A stretch of DNA of 39,559 nt from CAZMXI01 sp964570205 (GTDB taxonomy: Bacteria > Planctomycetota > Phycisphaerae > Tepidisphaerales > Tepidisphaeraceae). How positions within the stretch are numbered: the first letter of the stretch is position 1; each line of letters opens with the position of its first letter. The position numbers were made by a program, and so were the translations under genes. A model generated the notes under the pieces. The model was not told where the DNA came from and ran no database searches. It was given only the letters and a program-made list of their open reading frames with translations. Positions 23,483 to 31,898 of this stretch are shown here, piece after piece. Location: NCBI GenBank assembly GCA_964570205.1, contig CAZMXI010000016.1:1-39559 (forward strand), read 5' to 3'.

Positions 23483-24889
23483 ATGAAACAGTCCCCCACT
23501 CGTCGTCAGTTTCTCTCCAGCGCCGCCGCGGCGGCCGCCATCACCATCATTCCGCGCCATGTCCTCGGCGGCGGCAGGTTCGTCGCGCCCAGCGAAAAGG
23601 TCAACGTCGCCATCATCGGCGCTGGCGGCCAGGGCCGAACCAATGCCCGATCGCTTTTCCATGAGCCCGACTGCCAGGTCATCGCCCTCGCCGACCCAGC
23701 CGAATCCTGGGATCTGAACCGCTTCTACTACGGCGGCCTCGGCGGCCGTGGACCCGTCAAAGATGAAATCGAAAAGCACTACCAGCAGAAAACCCCCAAC
23801 CATAAGTGCAACACTTATGCAGACTTCCGCGTCATGCTGGAGCAGGAAAAGGCCATCGACGCCATCCTGATCGCCACCCCCGACCACCTCCACGCCCCCA
23901 TCTCCACCCGCGCCATGCGCGCTGGCAAGCATGTCTATTGCGAAAAACCCCTCACCCACAACATCTGGGAAGCCCGCCAGATCGCCCGCGTCGCCAGGGA
24001 AACCGGCGTCGCCACCCAGATGGGCAACCAGGGCCACTCCGGCGAAGGCCTGCGCCTCACCTGTGAATGGATCTGGGATGGCGCCATCGGCAAGATCCGC
24101 GAAGTCCACGCCTGGAGCGGCGCTGGCCACTTCATCAACGGCCGCGGCCGGCCCAAGGAAACCTCGCCCCTGCCTGACAAGTTCAACTGGGACCTCTGGC
24201 TTGGCCCCCGCGCTGATCGGCCCTATCATGACAGCTACACCCCCTTCACCTGGCGCGGCTGGTGGGCCTTCGGCACCGGCGCGCTTGGCGATATGGCCTG
24301 CCACAACATCGACCCCGCCGTCTCAGCCCTCAAGCTCGAGCATCCCCTCAGCATCGAGGCCAAAGCCCCCTGGGTCGATGATGAAGCCTGCTCCTCCGAC
24401 GGCGTCTACGTCTACCAGTTCCCCGCCCGCGGCGATATGCCCGCCGTCACCCTCACCTGGTACGATGGCAACAAGCAGCCCCCGCAGCCCAAGGGCATCG
24501 ATCCCAACGACCCCAAGCAGCGACTCGGCGATGGCGGCAACGGCATCCTCTTCATCGGCGAAAAAGGCATGATCACCTGCGCTGGCTGGGCCGGCGTGCC
24601 CCGCCTTCTCCCGCTGGATGTCCACCGCGATTACAAGCGCCCCGAAAAGACCCTGCCGCGCGTCCCCGGCCACCACGCCGACTGGCTCCGCGCCTGCAAG
24701 GGCGGCCCCGCCGCCAGCGGCAACTTCGAATACTCCGCCCGCCTGACCGAGATCGTCCTCCTCGGCAACGTCGCCCTCCGCTGCGGCAAGAAGCTCCAGT
24801 GGGATGGCGCCAACCAGAAGGCCACAAACGCCCCCGAGGCCGAGAAGTTCATCAAGGAGCAGTACCGCAAAGGCTGGGAACTCGTCTAA
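23483..24889 (+). CDS. Gfo/Idh/MocA family oxidoreductase, Tat-exported
   Basis: A 468-residue oxidoreductase. The start ATG 23483 opens directly into a Tat signal (TRRQFLSSAAAAAA, then IIPRHVLGG), so export is likely. The Rossmann motif is IIGAGGQG. The canonical family motif CEKPLTH is intact, unlike QKP in the protein at 2834. The TPDHLHAP motif precedes it, and HNIDPAVSAL lies in the C-terminal half. No good ribosome binding site is seen. Codon use is strongly biased to C-ending codons. The GH4 glycosidase follows on the same strand 231 nt later. Substrate is unknown, but a sugar or uronic acid derivative is likely. Confidence 0.93.
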   Translation: MKQSPTRRQFLSSAAAAAAITIIPRHVLGGGRFVAPSEKVNVAIIGAGGQGRTNARSLFHEPDCQVIALADPAESWDLNRFYYGGLGGRGPVKDEIEKHYQQKTPNHKCNTYADFRVMLEQEKAIDAILIATPDHLHAPISTRAMRAGKHVYCEKPLTHNIWEARQIARVARETGVATQMGNQGHSGEGLRLTCEWIWDGAIGKIREVHAWSGAGHFINGRGRPKETSPLPDKFNWDLWLGPRADRPYHDSYTPFTWRGWWAFGTGALGDMACHNIDPAVSALKLEHPLSIEAKAPWVDDEACSSDGVYVYQFPARGDMPAVTLTWYDGNKQPPQPKGIDPNDPKQRLGDGGNGILFIGEKGMITCAGWAGVPRLLPLDVHRDYKRPEKTLPRVPGHHADWLRACKGGPAASGNFEYSARLTEIVLLGNVALRCGKKLQWDGANQKATNAPEAEKFIKEQYRKGWELV

Positions 24890-24922
24890 CCCCGCCCACG
24901 GCAACCCGACCTCCCCCGCAAC

Positions 24923-24960
24923 AGCCGCGGATGGGTCTCAACAGGGATCCCTCCGCGGCT
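24923..24960. repeat. 9-bp inverted repeat
   Basis: agccgcgga (24923-24931) and its exact complement tccgcggct (24952-24960) enclose a 20-nt spacer. There is no T-tract, so it is not a typical terminator. It lies between the oxidoreductase and the GH4 gene and could be an operator or an RNA structure. Confidence 0.45.
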
Positions 24961-25120
24961 GCGGCGCGTAGTGGCTGACCGCTCGCATCCAGCAGCTCCG
25001 CTCCTCGTCCTCCGTGGCGAATTCAGAGTAAACCGCTGAGCTTCTGTCCCGCCTCCTCCCCTGCTATCCTGTCCCATTCCGTATCCGGGCCCATGTAAAA
25101 CCAGACAAGGAGACCCATCC

Positions 25121-26503
25121 GTGATCAAAGTGGCCATGATCGGCGCGGGCAGCGTTGTGTTCTCCAAGAACCTCACCGGCGACATCCTCTCCTTCCCCGA
25201 GTTCAAGGATGCCACCATCGCCTACATGGATATCGACCCCGACCGCCTCCAGGTCGGCGCCAGCCTCTGCCGCAAGGTCGCCGCCGCCCTCGGCGCCAAC
25301 CCCACCATCCTCGCCACCCTCGACCGCCGCGAAGCCCTCCGCGACGCCGACTTCGTCATCAACATGGTCCAGGTCGGCGGCTTCGACTCCACCCTCGTCG
25401 ATTTCGAAATCCCCCGTAAATATGGCCTGAACTTCACCATCGCCGACACCACCGGCCCCGGCGGCCTCTTCCGCGCCCTCCGCACCTTCCCCATGCTCAC
25501 CGGACTCTGCCGCGACATGATGGACCTCTGCCCCAATGCCCTCCTGCTCAACTACTCCAACCCCATGAGCATGAACATGCAGACCATCTGCCGCACCAGC
25601 GATGTGCGGGCTGTCGGCCTCTGCCACAGCGTCCAGGACACCTTCAACCAGCTCATGCGCTATATCGGCGAAGACCCCGCCCACGTCGCCTTCATCTGTG
25701 CCGGCATCAACCATATGGCCTTCTACCTCAAGCTCGAAAAGGCCGGCCTCGACCTCTACCCCCGCCTCTTCCAGGCCATGGACAACCCCGAGGTCTACAA
25801 CACCAACAAAGTCCGCTTCGAGCTCATGCGCCGACTCGGCTATTTCGTCACCGAATCCTCCGAGCATTCGGCCGAATACTGCCCCTGGTTCATCCCCCGC
25901 GGCCAGGAGACCATCGCCCGCTACGACATCCCCATCGATGAATACCTCCGCCGTTGCGATGCCATCATCGATGAATTCGAGCGGCTCAAGACTTTCAGCA
26001 GGTCCGATGAGCCCATCCACGTCCACCGCAGCCACGAATACGGCAGCCTGATCATGCACTCGGTCGTCACCGGCCAGCCCCGCGTCGTCTACGGCAACAT
26101 GCCCAACCGCGGCGCCATCACCAACCTCCCCCCCGCCACCATCGCCGAGCTGCCCACCCTGGTCGATCGCGCTGGCTGCCAGTTCACCTGCGTCGGCGAC
26201 CTGCCCCCGCAGCTCATCGCCTACATGCAGCCCCACGTCAGCCAGCACGATCTGTTCATCCGCGCCGCCCTCGAAGGCCGCCGCGACCATGTCTACCACG
26301 CCGCCATGTTCGACCCCCTCACCGCGGCCACCCTCTCCCTCGACCAGATCGTCCAGCTCTGCGATGAACTGATCGACGCCCACGCCGACCTGCTCCCCAG
26401 ACTCGAAAAGAAAACCCTCATCCCCACCAGCGGCCAATCCTCCCCCAAGCCCACCCCGCAATCCCTCCGCCAAAGCTGGCAAACCATCAAATCCCGCCAA
26501 TGA
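25121..26503 (+). CDS. Glycoside hydrolase family 4 (alpha-galactosidase/galacturonidase type)
   Basis: A 460-residue GH4 enzyme. These cleave glycosides by an NAD-dependent redox-elimination mechanism and need Mn2+. The NAD-binding motif GAGSVVFSK is at the N-terminus. Metal ligands are visible as C168-H169 (in GLCHSVQ) and N197-H198 (in GINHMAF). The CHSVQ form resembles MelA/LplD-like members acting on alpha-galactosides or alpha-galacturonides. The start is GTG 25121 with AAGGAG upstream. There is no signal peptide, so it works in the cytoplasm on imported oligosaccharides. Third codon positions are almost all C. It may share a transcript with the preceding oxidoreductase; the exact sugar cannot be fixed. 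Confidence 0.93.
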   Translation: MIKVAMIGAGSVVFSKNLTGDILSFPEFKDATIAYMDIDPDRLQVGASLCRKVAAALGANPTILATLDRREALRDADFVINMVQVGGFDSTLVDFEIPRKYGLNFTIADTTGPGGLFRALRTFPMLTGLCRDMMDLCPNALLLNYSNPMSMNMQTICRTSDVRAVGLCHSVQDTFNQLMRYIGEDPAHVAFICAGINHMAFYLKLEKAGLDLYPRLFQAMDNPEVYNTNKVRFELMRRLGYFVTESSEHSAEYCPWFIPRGQETIARYDIPIDEYLRRCDAIIDEFERLKTFSRSDEPIHVHRSHEYGSLIMHSVVTGQPRVVYGNMPNRGAITNLPPATIAELPTLVDRAGCQFTCVGDLPPQLIAYMQPHVSQHDLFIRAALEGRRDHVYHAAMFDPLTAATLSLDQIVQLCDELIDAHADLLPRLEKKTLIPTSGQSSPKPTPQSLRQSWQTIKSRQ

Positions 26504-26642
26504 CCACCCTTTCTTGCTTTGGCCTGGCAGTCCAACGGAGGATCGGCCCACGATCGAGCGGACATCAATGCCCGCTCGCGGCGAACTGAGATGTCCATCC
26601 ACCGGGGTTGTTCCCTGGAGCAGAACCGCAGCCAGGGCAGAA

Positions 26643-27455
26643 TCAGAATGGGCGCCAGCCGGACTCGGTCCAACTGTATAGTCTGTCCGTGATGGGATAG
26701 GGGCTGTTCTTCACGAGCTGCGTGGCGGCATGGCGAAGGTCATCGAGCGCAGCGGTCTCATTGGCGCCGGTGAATAGGACAACATCGCGCGCGGGCAGGC
26801 ACGCGACGAGAGGGGCGGTCATCTTCGCCTGGGCGTTGCGCCAGATCTCGTCCACCAGCAGGAAGCTGGTTTCGAAGTTGCCCCCGGCCGAGAGAATGCG
26901 GATGGGGCCGTTCTCGTGCACGTCCAGCTTCCAGAGACGCCGGCGCAGGTTGCGCAGGGCATGGTCGTGGATCCGGTCGGGCGCGAGGCTCACCTCGGCT
27001 TGGCGGGCAGACGTCAGCAATTCCAGCCGTTCATCGGTGTCGAAGACGTACGCGATCCAGAGGTCGCCGACCCACTTGCGGGCAGCGAGGGCATCCTGGC
27101 CGGTGCGCTGGCGCAAGTCCTCGATGAAGGCGCTGCTTTTGATGACGGGCATGATGTTGTCGGGCCCGGGGCCGGCCTGTGGCGTCTGAAGGCGGGAGGC
27201 CTGGCGGCCAATGGCCAAGACCTGGTCGTCGATCAAGGCCTGGCGAAGTCGCGGGCCGAGGGGCTCCATGACATTCCAGAGCGCGGTCATGTCGGCCTTC
27301 TGGACCTGTCCGTCAGGCGTGGTGAACTCGATCACCAGGTCTCGCTCGATGCGCACCTGGCTGGCGATGCCGCGAGACAGGAGCGTGGAGGCCATGAGCG
27401 ATGTGAACTGGGCCTCATTAAGCTGGTGCTGAATGACCGCGTCGTTCCAAGTCAT
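26643..27455 (-). CDS. DUF1444 (YtpQ-like) protein
   Basis: A 270-residue protein of the DUF1444/UPF0354 family, similar in plan and length to Bacillus YtpQ. ATG 27455 has an ideal AGGAGG 6 nt upstream. No signal peptide or membrane segment is seen. The family's late block (AATQLVKNSPYPITDRLYSW) is present. Function is unknown for the family. It follows tatD by 100 nt on the same strand and may be the last gene of that transcript or have its own promoter. Confidence 0.75.
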   Translation of the reverse strand: MTWNDAVIQHQLNEAQFTSLMASTLLSRGIASQVRIERDLVIEFTTPDGQVQKADMTALWNVMEPLGPRLRQALIDDQVLAIGRQASRLQTPQAGPGPDNIMPVIKSSAFIEDLRQRTGQDALAARKWVGDLWIAYVFDTDERLELLTSARQAEVSLAPDRIHDHALRNLRRRLWKLDVHENGPIRILSAGGNFETSFLLVDEIWRNAQAKMTAPLVACLPARDVVLFTGANETAALDDLRHAATQLVKNSPYPITDRLYSWTESGWRPF

Positions 27456-27555
27456 GCATTCCTCCTGATGTCGGATTCGCCCGCCGGTGCACGCGCCTCT
27501 CGCCGCGCCGACTGGGGCAGTGTATCCGCCGGTCGGGCGGAAATGAACGGCGCTG

Positions 27556-28320
27556 TCAGAGTTTCCAGGCAAAGAAGCGTTCTGCGTTGGCTGAGGTGAG
27601 TTCGTCGAGGCATTGAAGGCTGACGCCGCGGAGCCGGGCGATGGCGGAGGCGGTGTGCATGATCAGGGCGGGCTCGTTGACCTTCTGGCGTCGCATGGGC
27701 TCGGGGGCGAGGTAGGGCGCATCGGTTTCGAGGAGCAGCCGATCATCTGGGATGAACGCAGCGATCTCGCACAGCTCATCCGATCGCTTGAAGGTGACGA
27801 CGCCGGTGAGGCCGATGAGATGGCCGGCATCCAGGATGCGGCGAGCCTCGTCTCGCGCGCCGGTGAAGCAGTGGAAATCGGCTGAGATGCCGCGGAAGGG
27901 TTTCAGGATGGCCAGGCAATCGTCGAGGGCTTCGCGGCAGTGGATGACGATGGGCTTGCCGATGCACCGGGCGATGTCGAGTTGGCGGTGGAAGACTTCC
28001 TGCTGGCGAGGGCGAGGAGAGAAATCGTAGTGATAGTCGAGGCCCATTTCGCCCAGGGCGAGCACTTCCGGGCGGCGGGCCGTTTTTTCGATGGCAAGCA
28101 GGTCCTGTTCGGCCGCGTCCGCCGCGTGGTGCGGGTGGATCCCGACGGCACAGCGGATGTTAGGATGGGCGCAGGACAGCTCGACGGCAAGCTGGGCGTC
28201 GGCGGCGCTGGTGCCGATGGTGATCATGCGGGTGACGCCGGCGGCAGCAGCGCGGGCGAGAACGGCATCGATCTGAGCGGCCAGGGGGGCATAGGTGAGA
28301 TGGCAATGCGAATCGATCAT
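27556..28320 (-). CDS. tatD: TatD family metal-dependent hydrolase
   Basis: A 254-residue TIM-barrel metallohydrolase of the TatD family (3'-5' DNA/RNA exonuclease activity in studied members). Metal ligands are visible as H5 and H7 in SHCHLTY, E in ALGEMGLDYHYD, H in IVIHCREA, H in DFHCFTG and D in LLLETDAPYLAPEP. Length is typical. It starts 8 nt after the yraN stop and belongs to the rpsP-trmD-rplS-yraN-tatD leftward string. The role is DNA repair or turnover by family analogy. Confidence 0.95.
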   Translation of the reverse strand: MIDSHCHLTYAPLAAQIDAVLARAAAAGVTRMITIGTSAADAQLAVELSCAHPNIRCAVGIHPHHAADAAEQDLLAIEKTARRPEVLALGEMGLDYHYDFSPRPRQQEVFHRQLDIARCIGKPIVIHCREALDDCLAILKPFRGISADFHCFTGARDEARRILDAGHLIGLTGVVTFKRSDELCEIAAFIPDDRLLLETDAPYLAPEPMRRQKVNEPALIMHTASAIARLRGVSLQCLDELTSANAERFFAWKL

Positions 28321-28328
28321 GGGACCGG

Positions 28329-28724
28329 TCAGAATGTCGCCTGGAACGCGCTGGGGGTATGGCGAACGACGGGGTCGGCGCCATCGGCCCAGATTACGGC
28401 CACAACGTCAAAACGAGCGGGCGGCTGAGCTGCGCCGTAACGGCTGAGGTAGGTTTTGGCCACCTTGCTGAGCTGGTGTTGCTTGTGGTGATTGACCTGA
28501 TCCTCGGGGGTGGGCTCGTCGGCAGTGCGGGTCTTGACCTCGACGAAAACGAGCACATCGCCGTCGCGGGCGATAATGTCGATCTCACCCAGGGGGCAAC
28601 GGTAATTGCGAAGCAGAACCTTAAGGCCCTTGTCGCGCAAAAAACGGGCCGCGACATTCTCGCCGCGCTCGCCCAGCGAGCCGGTCTTCGCCCAACCGCC
28701 CAGCAATCGGGATAGCCAAGACAT
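28329..28724 (-). CDS. yraN: YraN/UPF0102 family endonuclease-like protein
   Basis: A 131-residue member of UPF0102, which has a restriction-endonuclease-like fold. GERGENVAARFL, RNYRCPLGEIDIIARDGD and FVEVKTR give the PD-(D/E)xK-like core (E-I-D, then E-V-K). Its place directly after rplS is conserved in many bacteria. The exact function is unknown; a role in DNA repair or uptake has been suggested for relatives. A short Trp-containing N-terminus precedes the domain. Confidence 0.93.
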   Translation of the reverse strand: MSWLSRLLGGWAKTGSLGERGENVAARFLRDKGLKVLLRNYRCPLGEIDIIARDGDVLVFVEVKTRTADEPTPEDQVNHHKQHQLSKVAKTYLSRYGAAQPPARFDVVAVIWADGADPVVRHTPSAFQATF

Positions 28725-28776
28725 GACTCAAAACGCCCGGAGGCGCGGGTTCGCGGGCGGCTCGTACGGGTCACCG

Positions 28777-29190
28777 TCAGCTTTGTGTGGCGGCCATTTC
28801 GGCGGCGCCGGCCTCGGGGACCTGGACGGCTTCTCGCTTGTCTTTGCGCTTCTCGGCGAGGCGGACGGCCTTGCCGACTCGGTCACGCAAATAATACAGC
28901 TTCGCCCGGCGAAGCTTGCCGCTGCGGCGAACCGAGATATCAGCGATGAACGGCGAATGCAGCGGGAAGATGCGCTCAACGCCTTCGTTGTTCACAATGC
29001 GGCGGACGATAAAGGTCTCGTTGATGCCGCAGCCCTTGCGGGCGATGACGGTGCCGGAGAAGACCTGGATGCGCTCTTTCTCGCCTTCGATGATCCGGGT
29101 CGCCACGTCAACCGTGTCACCGACCTCGAACTGCGGGATCTGCTGCTTCAGTGACGACTGTTCAACGCCTTCGACTAAACGGTTGGCCAT
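28777..29190 (-). CDS. rplS: 50S ribosomal protein L19
   Basis: A 137-residue L19. The conserved core runs from FEVGDTVDV through IQVFSGTVIARKG and IFPLHSPFI to RAKLYYLRDR. After the core there is a longer tail than in E. coli (115 aa), ending in an Ala/Glu-rich stretch. It starts 14 nt after the trmD stop and lies in the usual rpsP-trmD-rplS order. L19 sits at the 30S-50S interface. Confidence 0.97.
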   Translation of the reverse strand: MANRLVEGVEQSSLKQQIPQFEVGDTVDVATRIIEGEKERIQVFSGTVIARKGCGINETFIVRRIVNNEGVERIFPLHSPFIADISVRRSGKLRRAKLYYLRDRVGKAVRLAEKRKDKREAVQVPEAGAAEMAATQS

Positions 29191-29204
29191 GGGGCTCTCC
29201 TATC

Positions 29205-29915
29205 TCAACTGCACTCGCTTGTCTTCGTATACTTCTGCCACAGGTCAGGCCGGCGATTGCGGGTCCGCAGCTTTCGCTGTTCCAACCGCCACTCGGCAAT
29301 GAGCTTGTGGTTGCCGCTTAGCAGCACCTCCGGAACACCCATGCCGCGAAACTCGCGGGGACGGGTGTACTGGGGGTACTCCAGCAGTCCATCGGCAAAA
29401 CTTTCCTCGGCGGCGCCATCCTCAGCGCCCAAAGCGCCGGGCAGCAGGCGAACCACCGCGTCAACCAGCACCATAGCAGCCAGTTCGCCGCCACTCAGCA
29501 CGAAGTCACCGAGGCTGATCTCCATCGGCCTCAGGCCTTCGATGATACGCTCGTCGAAGCCTTCGTAGTGCCCCGCCACGAGCAAAAGCCGCTGCATTTC
29601 CGCCAGCCTGCCAGCCATATCCTGCGTCAGGACCTGACCTTGCGGACTGAACAGGATTCGCGTTGCCGTGCGCAAATCCCGTTTTTCGACCGCATCGACG
29701 GCATCAAACATGACCGGGGCCATCATCACCATGCCCGGTCCGCCACCGAAAGGCTTGTCATCCACTGACTTATGCGCATCAGCGGCGAAATCCCGTATAT
29801 TGGTCAAGTGGTACTCGACCAAGCCCTTTTCGGCCGCTCTTTTGGGGATGCTGGTACCCAAAATAGGACCAAACATCTCCGGAAACAAGGTGAGGATGTC
29901 AATCCGCAGGGCCAT
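29205..29915 (-). CDS. trmD: tRNA (guanosine-37-N1)-methyltransferase
   Basis: A 236-residue SPOUT-class methyltransferase that methylates G37 next to the anticodon of tRNAs reading CNN codons, preventing +1 frameshifting. Motifs include DILTLFPEMF at the start, DKPFGGGPGMVM, the trefoil-knot SAM site (GHYEGFDERI and ISLGDFVLSGGELAAM) and YTRPREFRGMGVPEVLLSGNH. Length is typical. It lies 85 nt after rpsP; rimM, usually between the two, is absent. Confidence 0.97.
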   Translation of the reverse strand: MALRIDILTLFPEMFGPILGTSIPKRAAEKGLVEYHLTNIRDFAADAHKSVDDKPFGGGPGMVMMAPVMFDAVDAVEKRDLRTATRILFSPQGQVLTQDMAGRLAEMQRLLLVAGHYEGFDERIIEGLRPMEISLGDFVLSGGELAAMVLVDAVVRLLPGALGAEDGAAEESFADGLLEYPQYTRPREFRGMGVPEVLLSGNHKLIAEWRLEQRKLRTRNRRPDLWQKYTKTSECS

Positions 29916-30000
29916 GGATCACGACACCCTCAGACTAAACCACCAGCCGCACGCGTTCCAGCAGTCCTGATCCGGAAGACGTGCGGCCGGTTGTGTGAAT

Positions 30001-30330
30001 CTAGGCCTTTTTCTCCTCGGCCTTCTTTTCGCCTTCCGGGGCGATCTTGGGCTTGCCGGGCTTGGGCAGGCGCAGGTTCTTGTGCTCCAGACCGTTCTTT
30101 TTCAGCATGGAAGAAACGGTCTCGGAAGGCACTGCGCCATTGTCCAGCCAGTACTTACAGCGTTCCAGGTTGGCGGCAAACTGCTTGGCCTGGTCTTTGT
30201 TCATGGGATCGTAAGTACCCAATTGCTCGAGGACGCGGCCATCGCGTGGGGAGCGGGAATCCACCGCATTGAGGCGGTAGAAGGGCGAATGGGTCCGGCC
30301 CATGCGTTTAAGTCTCAGCTTGACTGCCAT
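30001..30330 (-). CDS. rpsP: 30S ribosomal protein S16
   Basis: A 109-residue S16. The N-terminal VKLRLKRMGRTHSPFYRL, DSRSPRDGRVLEQLGTYDP and WLDNGAVPSETV are standard. The C-terminus adds a basic Lys/Pro/Glu-rich tail (EGEKKAEEKKA), longer than in E. coli (82 aa). It is the first gene of the leftward ribosomal operon, with its own promoter at 30370-30397. Confidence 0.97.
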   Translation of the reverse strand: MAVKLRLKRMGRTHSPFYRLNAVDSRSPRDGRVLEQLGTYDPMNKDQAKQFAANLERCKYWLDNGAVPSETVSSMLKKNGLEHKNLRLPKPGKPKIAPEGEKKAEEKKA

Positions 30331-30369
30331 CTAAAGGTCTCCAGATGTCCGAAATTACGAGAATTGAGC

Positions 30370-30397
30370 AGTATAGCGTTAGACGTCGCGAAAACAA
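30370..30397 (-). promoter_or_regulatory. Sigma70-type promoter of the rpsP operon
   Basis: On the minus strand, TTGTTT (30397-30392), a 16-nt spacer and TATACT (30375-30370). The transcript would start near 30363, giving a leader of roughly 33 nt before the rpsP ATG at 30330. This is close to consensus at the -10 box. Confidence 0.6.
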
Positions 30398-30554
30398 GTG
30401 GCGTAACTGACGCTGCGGCAAGGGCAAAGGAGGAGGGTCGGCTGGGAGCGTCCGCATGTGCCAATAGAGCTGGGATTGCGGCGTTGGCGGGCGACCTTCC
30501 ACTCTCCTTGAACGGATAAATGTGTTACCATCCCGATTGGAGGAAAAGAGTCAC

Positions 30555-31898
30555 TTGTCAGAATTGAAGCGAACTGAACTGTCGGTCCGACAGGAACAAG
30601 CCATACTCGTGGGCGTCATTCTACCGGATTCAATCGCCGATCCGCGCGATCCGCTGGGAGAGCTGGGCTCGCTGGCCAAGACGGCCGGAGCTCGGGTCGT
30701 GGGGCAGGTGCTGCAGAAGCGTCAACGGGTGGATCCAGGCACTTACATCGGCTCGGGGAAGGTCGAGGAGATTTCGCGGCTGATCAAGAAGCAGAAAGCG
30801 GACGTGGTCATCTTCGACAATGATCTTTCGCCGGGGCAGATCGGCGCGTTGGAGAAGATGATCAACGAGCAGATCCACGCCCGCCGCGGAGAGGGGGCGA
30901 AGGTGCTGGACCGCTCGGAACTGATCCTGGATATCTTTGCCACCCGCGCCCGGACGCACGAAGCAAAGCTGCAGGTGGAGTTGGCGCAGATGCAATACAC
31001 CTATCCGCGGCTGACACGGATGTGGGGGCACCTGGAGCGCATCGCGGCCGGTGCAGGCGTGGGCATCGGCACGCGTGGGCCGGGCGAGACGCAGCTTGAG
31101 GTGGACCGGCGCATCGTGCGCAAGCGCATTGCCGAGCTGCGGGACGAGATTCACCGCGTGCAGAGTCGCAAGAGCCGGCTCGTCGAGCGGCGGAACCTGG
31201 AACATTACACCGTGTGCATCGTGGGGTACACCAACGCGGGCAAGTCGACGCTGTTCAACACGTTAACCGGCGCCGGCACCTACGCCGACGACAAGCTGTT
31301 CGCAACGCTGGACACGAAGACGCGAGCCTGGCGAATTCAGCGGGGCATCGAGGTGCTGCTCTCGGACACGGTCGGGTTCGTGCGCGACCTGCCCCACCAC
31401 CTCGTGGCATCGTTCAAGGCAACGCTGGAGGAGGCGGTGCACGCCGACCTGCTGCTGCACGTGCTGGATGTGGGGCACCCGCAGGCCGAGCAGCAGTTCA
31501 AATCGGTCCACCGGGTTCTGGAGGAGATCGGCGCGAAAGGCAAGCCGGAGGTCCTTCTTCTGAACAAGATCGACACGGAAGAGGGGGAGGCAGCGTGGCC
31601 GACCTGGCGCACGCTGTACGCGGACGCCATTCCGGTCAGTGCCCGGACGGGGCTGGGCATTGAGAAGGTAGTGGCTGCGGTGGCCGAGCACGTGCAGGGG
31701 CAGCAGGTGCAGGTTGTGCTGGAGGCGGACGTGGCCAACGGGCGGCTACTGAGCTTTCTGGAGTCGCATTCGCGAATCCAAGACCGGACTTTCCATGACT
31801 CGCGGGTGATCCTGCGTACGATCATGGGCAAGCGCACGTTAGCGGACCTGTCGCGCAACAGCCAGGTGGAGATCAGGGACGTGGTGTCGGCATGTTAG
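30555..31898 (+). CDS. hflX: Ribosome-associated GTPase HflX
   Basis: A 447-residue GTPase that binds stalled or stressed ribosomes and splits them. The start is TTG 30555, preceded by GGAGGAAAAGAG; a longer GTG frame from 30522 lacks a ribosome binding site. The N-terminal HflX domain contains VDPGTYIGSGKVEEI, DLSPGQ and DRSELILDIFA. The linker GTRGPGETQLEVDRR leads into the G domain: G1 GYTNAGKST, G3 SDTVGFVRDLP and G4 NKID. It is divergent from rpsP. Its last 4 nt overlap the stop of the converging phosphatase gene. Confidence 0.96.
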   Translation: MSELKRTELSVRQEQAILVGVILPDSIADPRDPLGELGSLAKTAGARVVGQVLQKRQRVDPGTYIGSGKVEEISRLIKKQKADVVIFDNDLSPGQIGALEKMINEQIHARRGEGAKVLDRSELILDIFATRARTHEAKLQVELAQMQYTYPRLTRMWGHLERIAAGAGVGIGTRGPGETQLEVDRRIVRKRIAELRDEIHRVQSRKSRLVERRNLEHYTVCIVGYTNAGKSTLFNTLTGAGTYADDKLFATLDTKTRAWRIQRGIEVLLSDTVGFVRDLPHHLVASFKATLEEAVHADLLLHVLDVGHPQAEQQFKSVHRVLEEIGAKGKPEVLLLNKIDTEEGEAAWPTWRTLYADAIPVSARTGLGIEKVVAAVAEHVQGQQVQVVLEADVANGRLLSFLESHSRIQDRTFHDSRVILRTIMGKRTLADLSRNSQVEIRDVVSAC

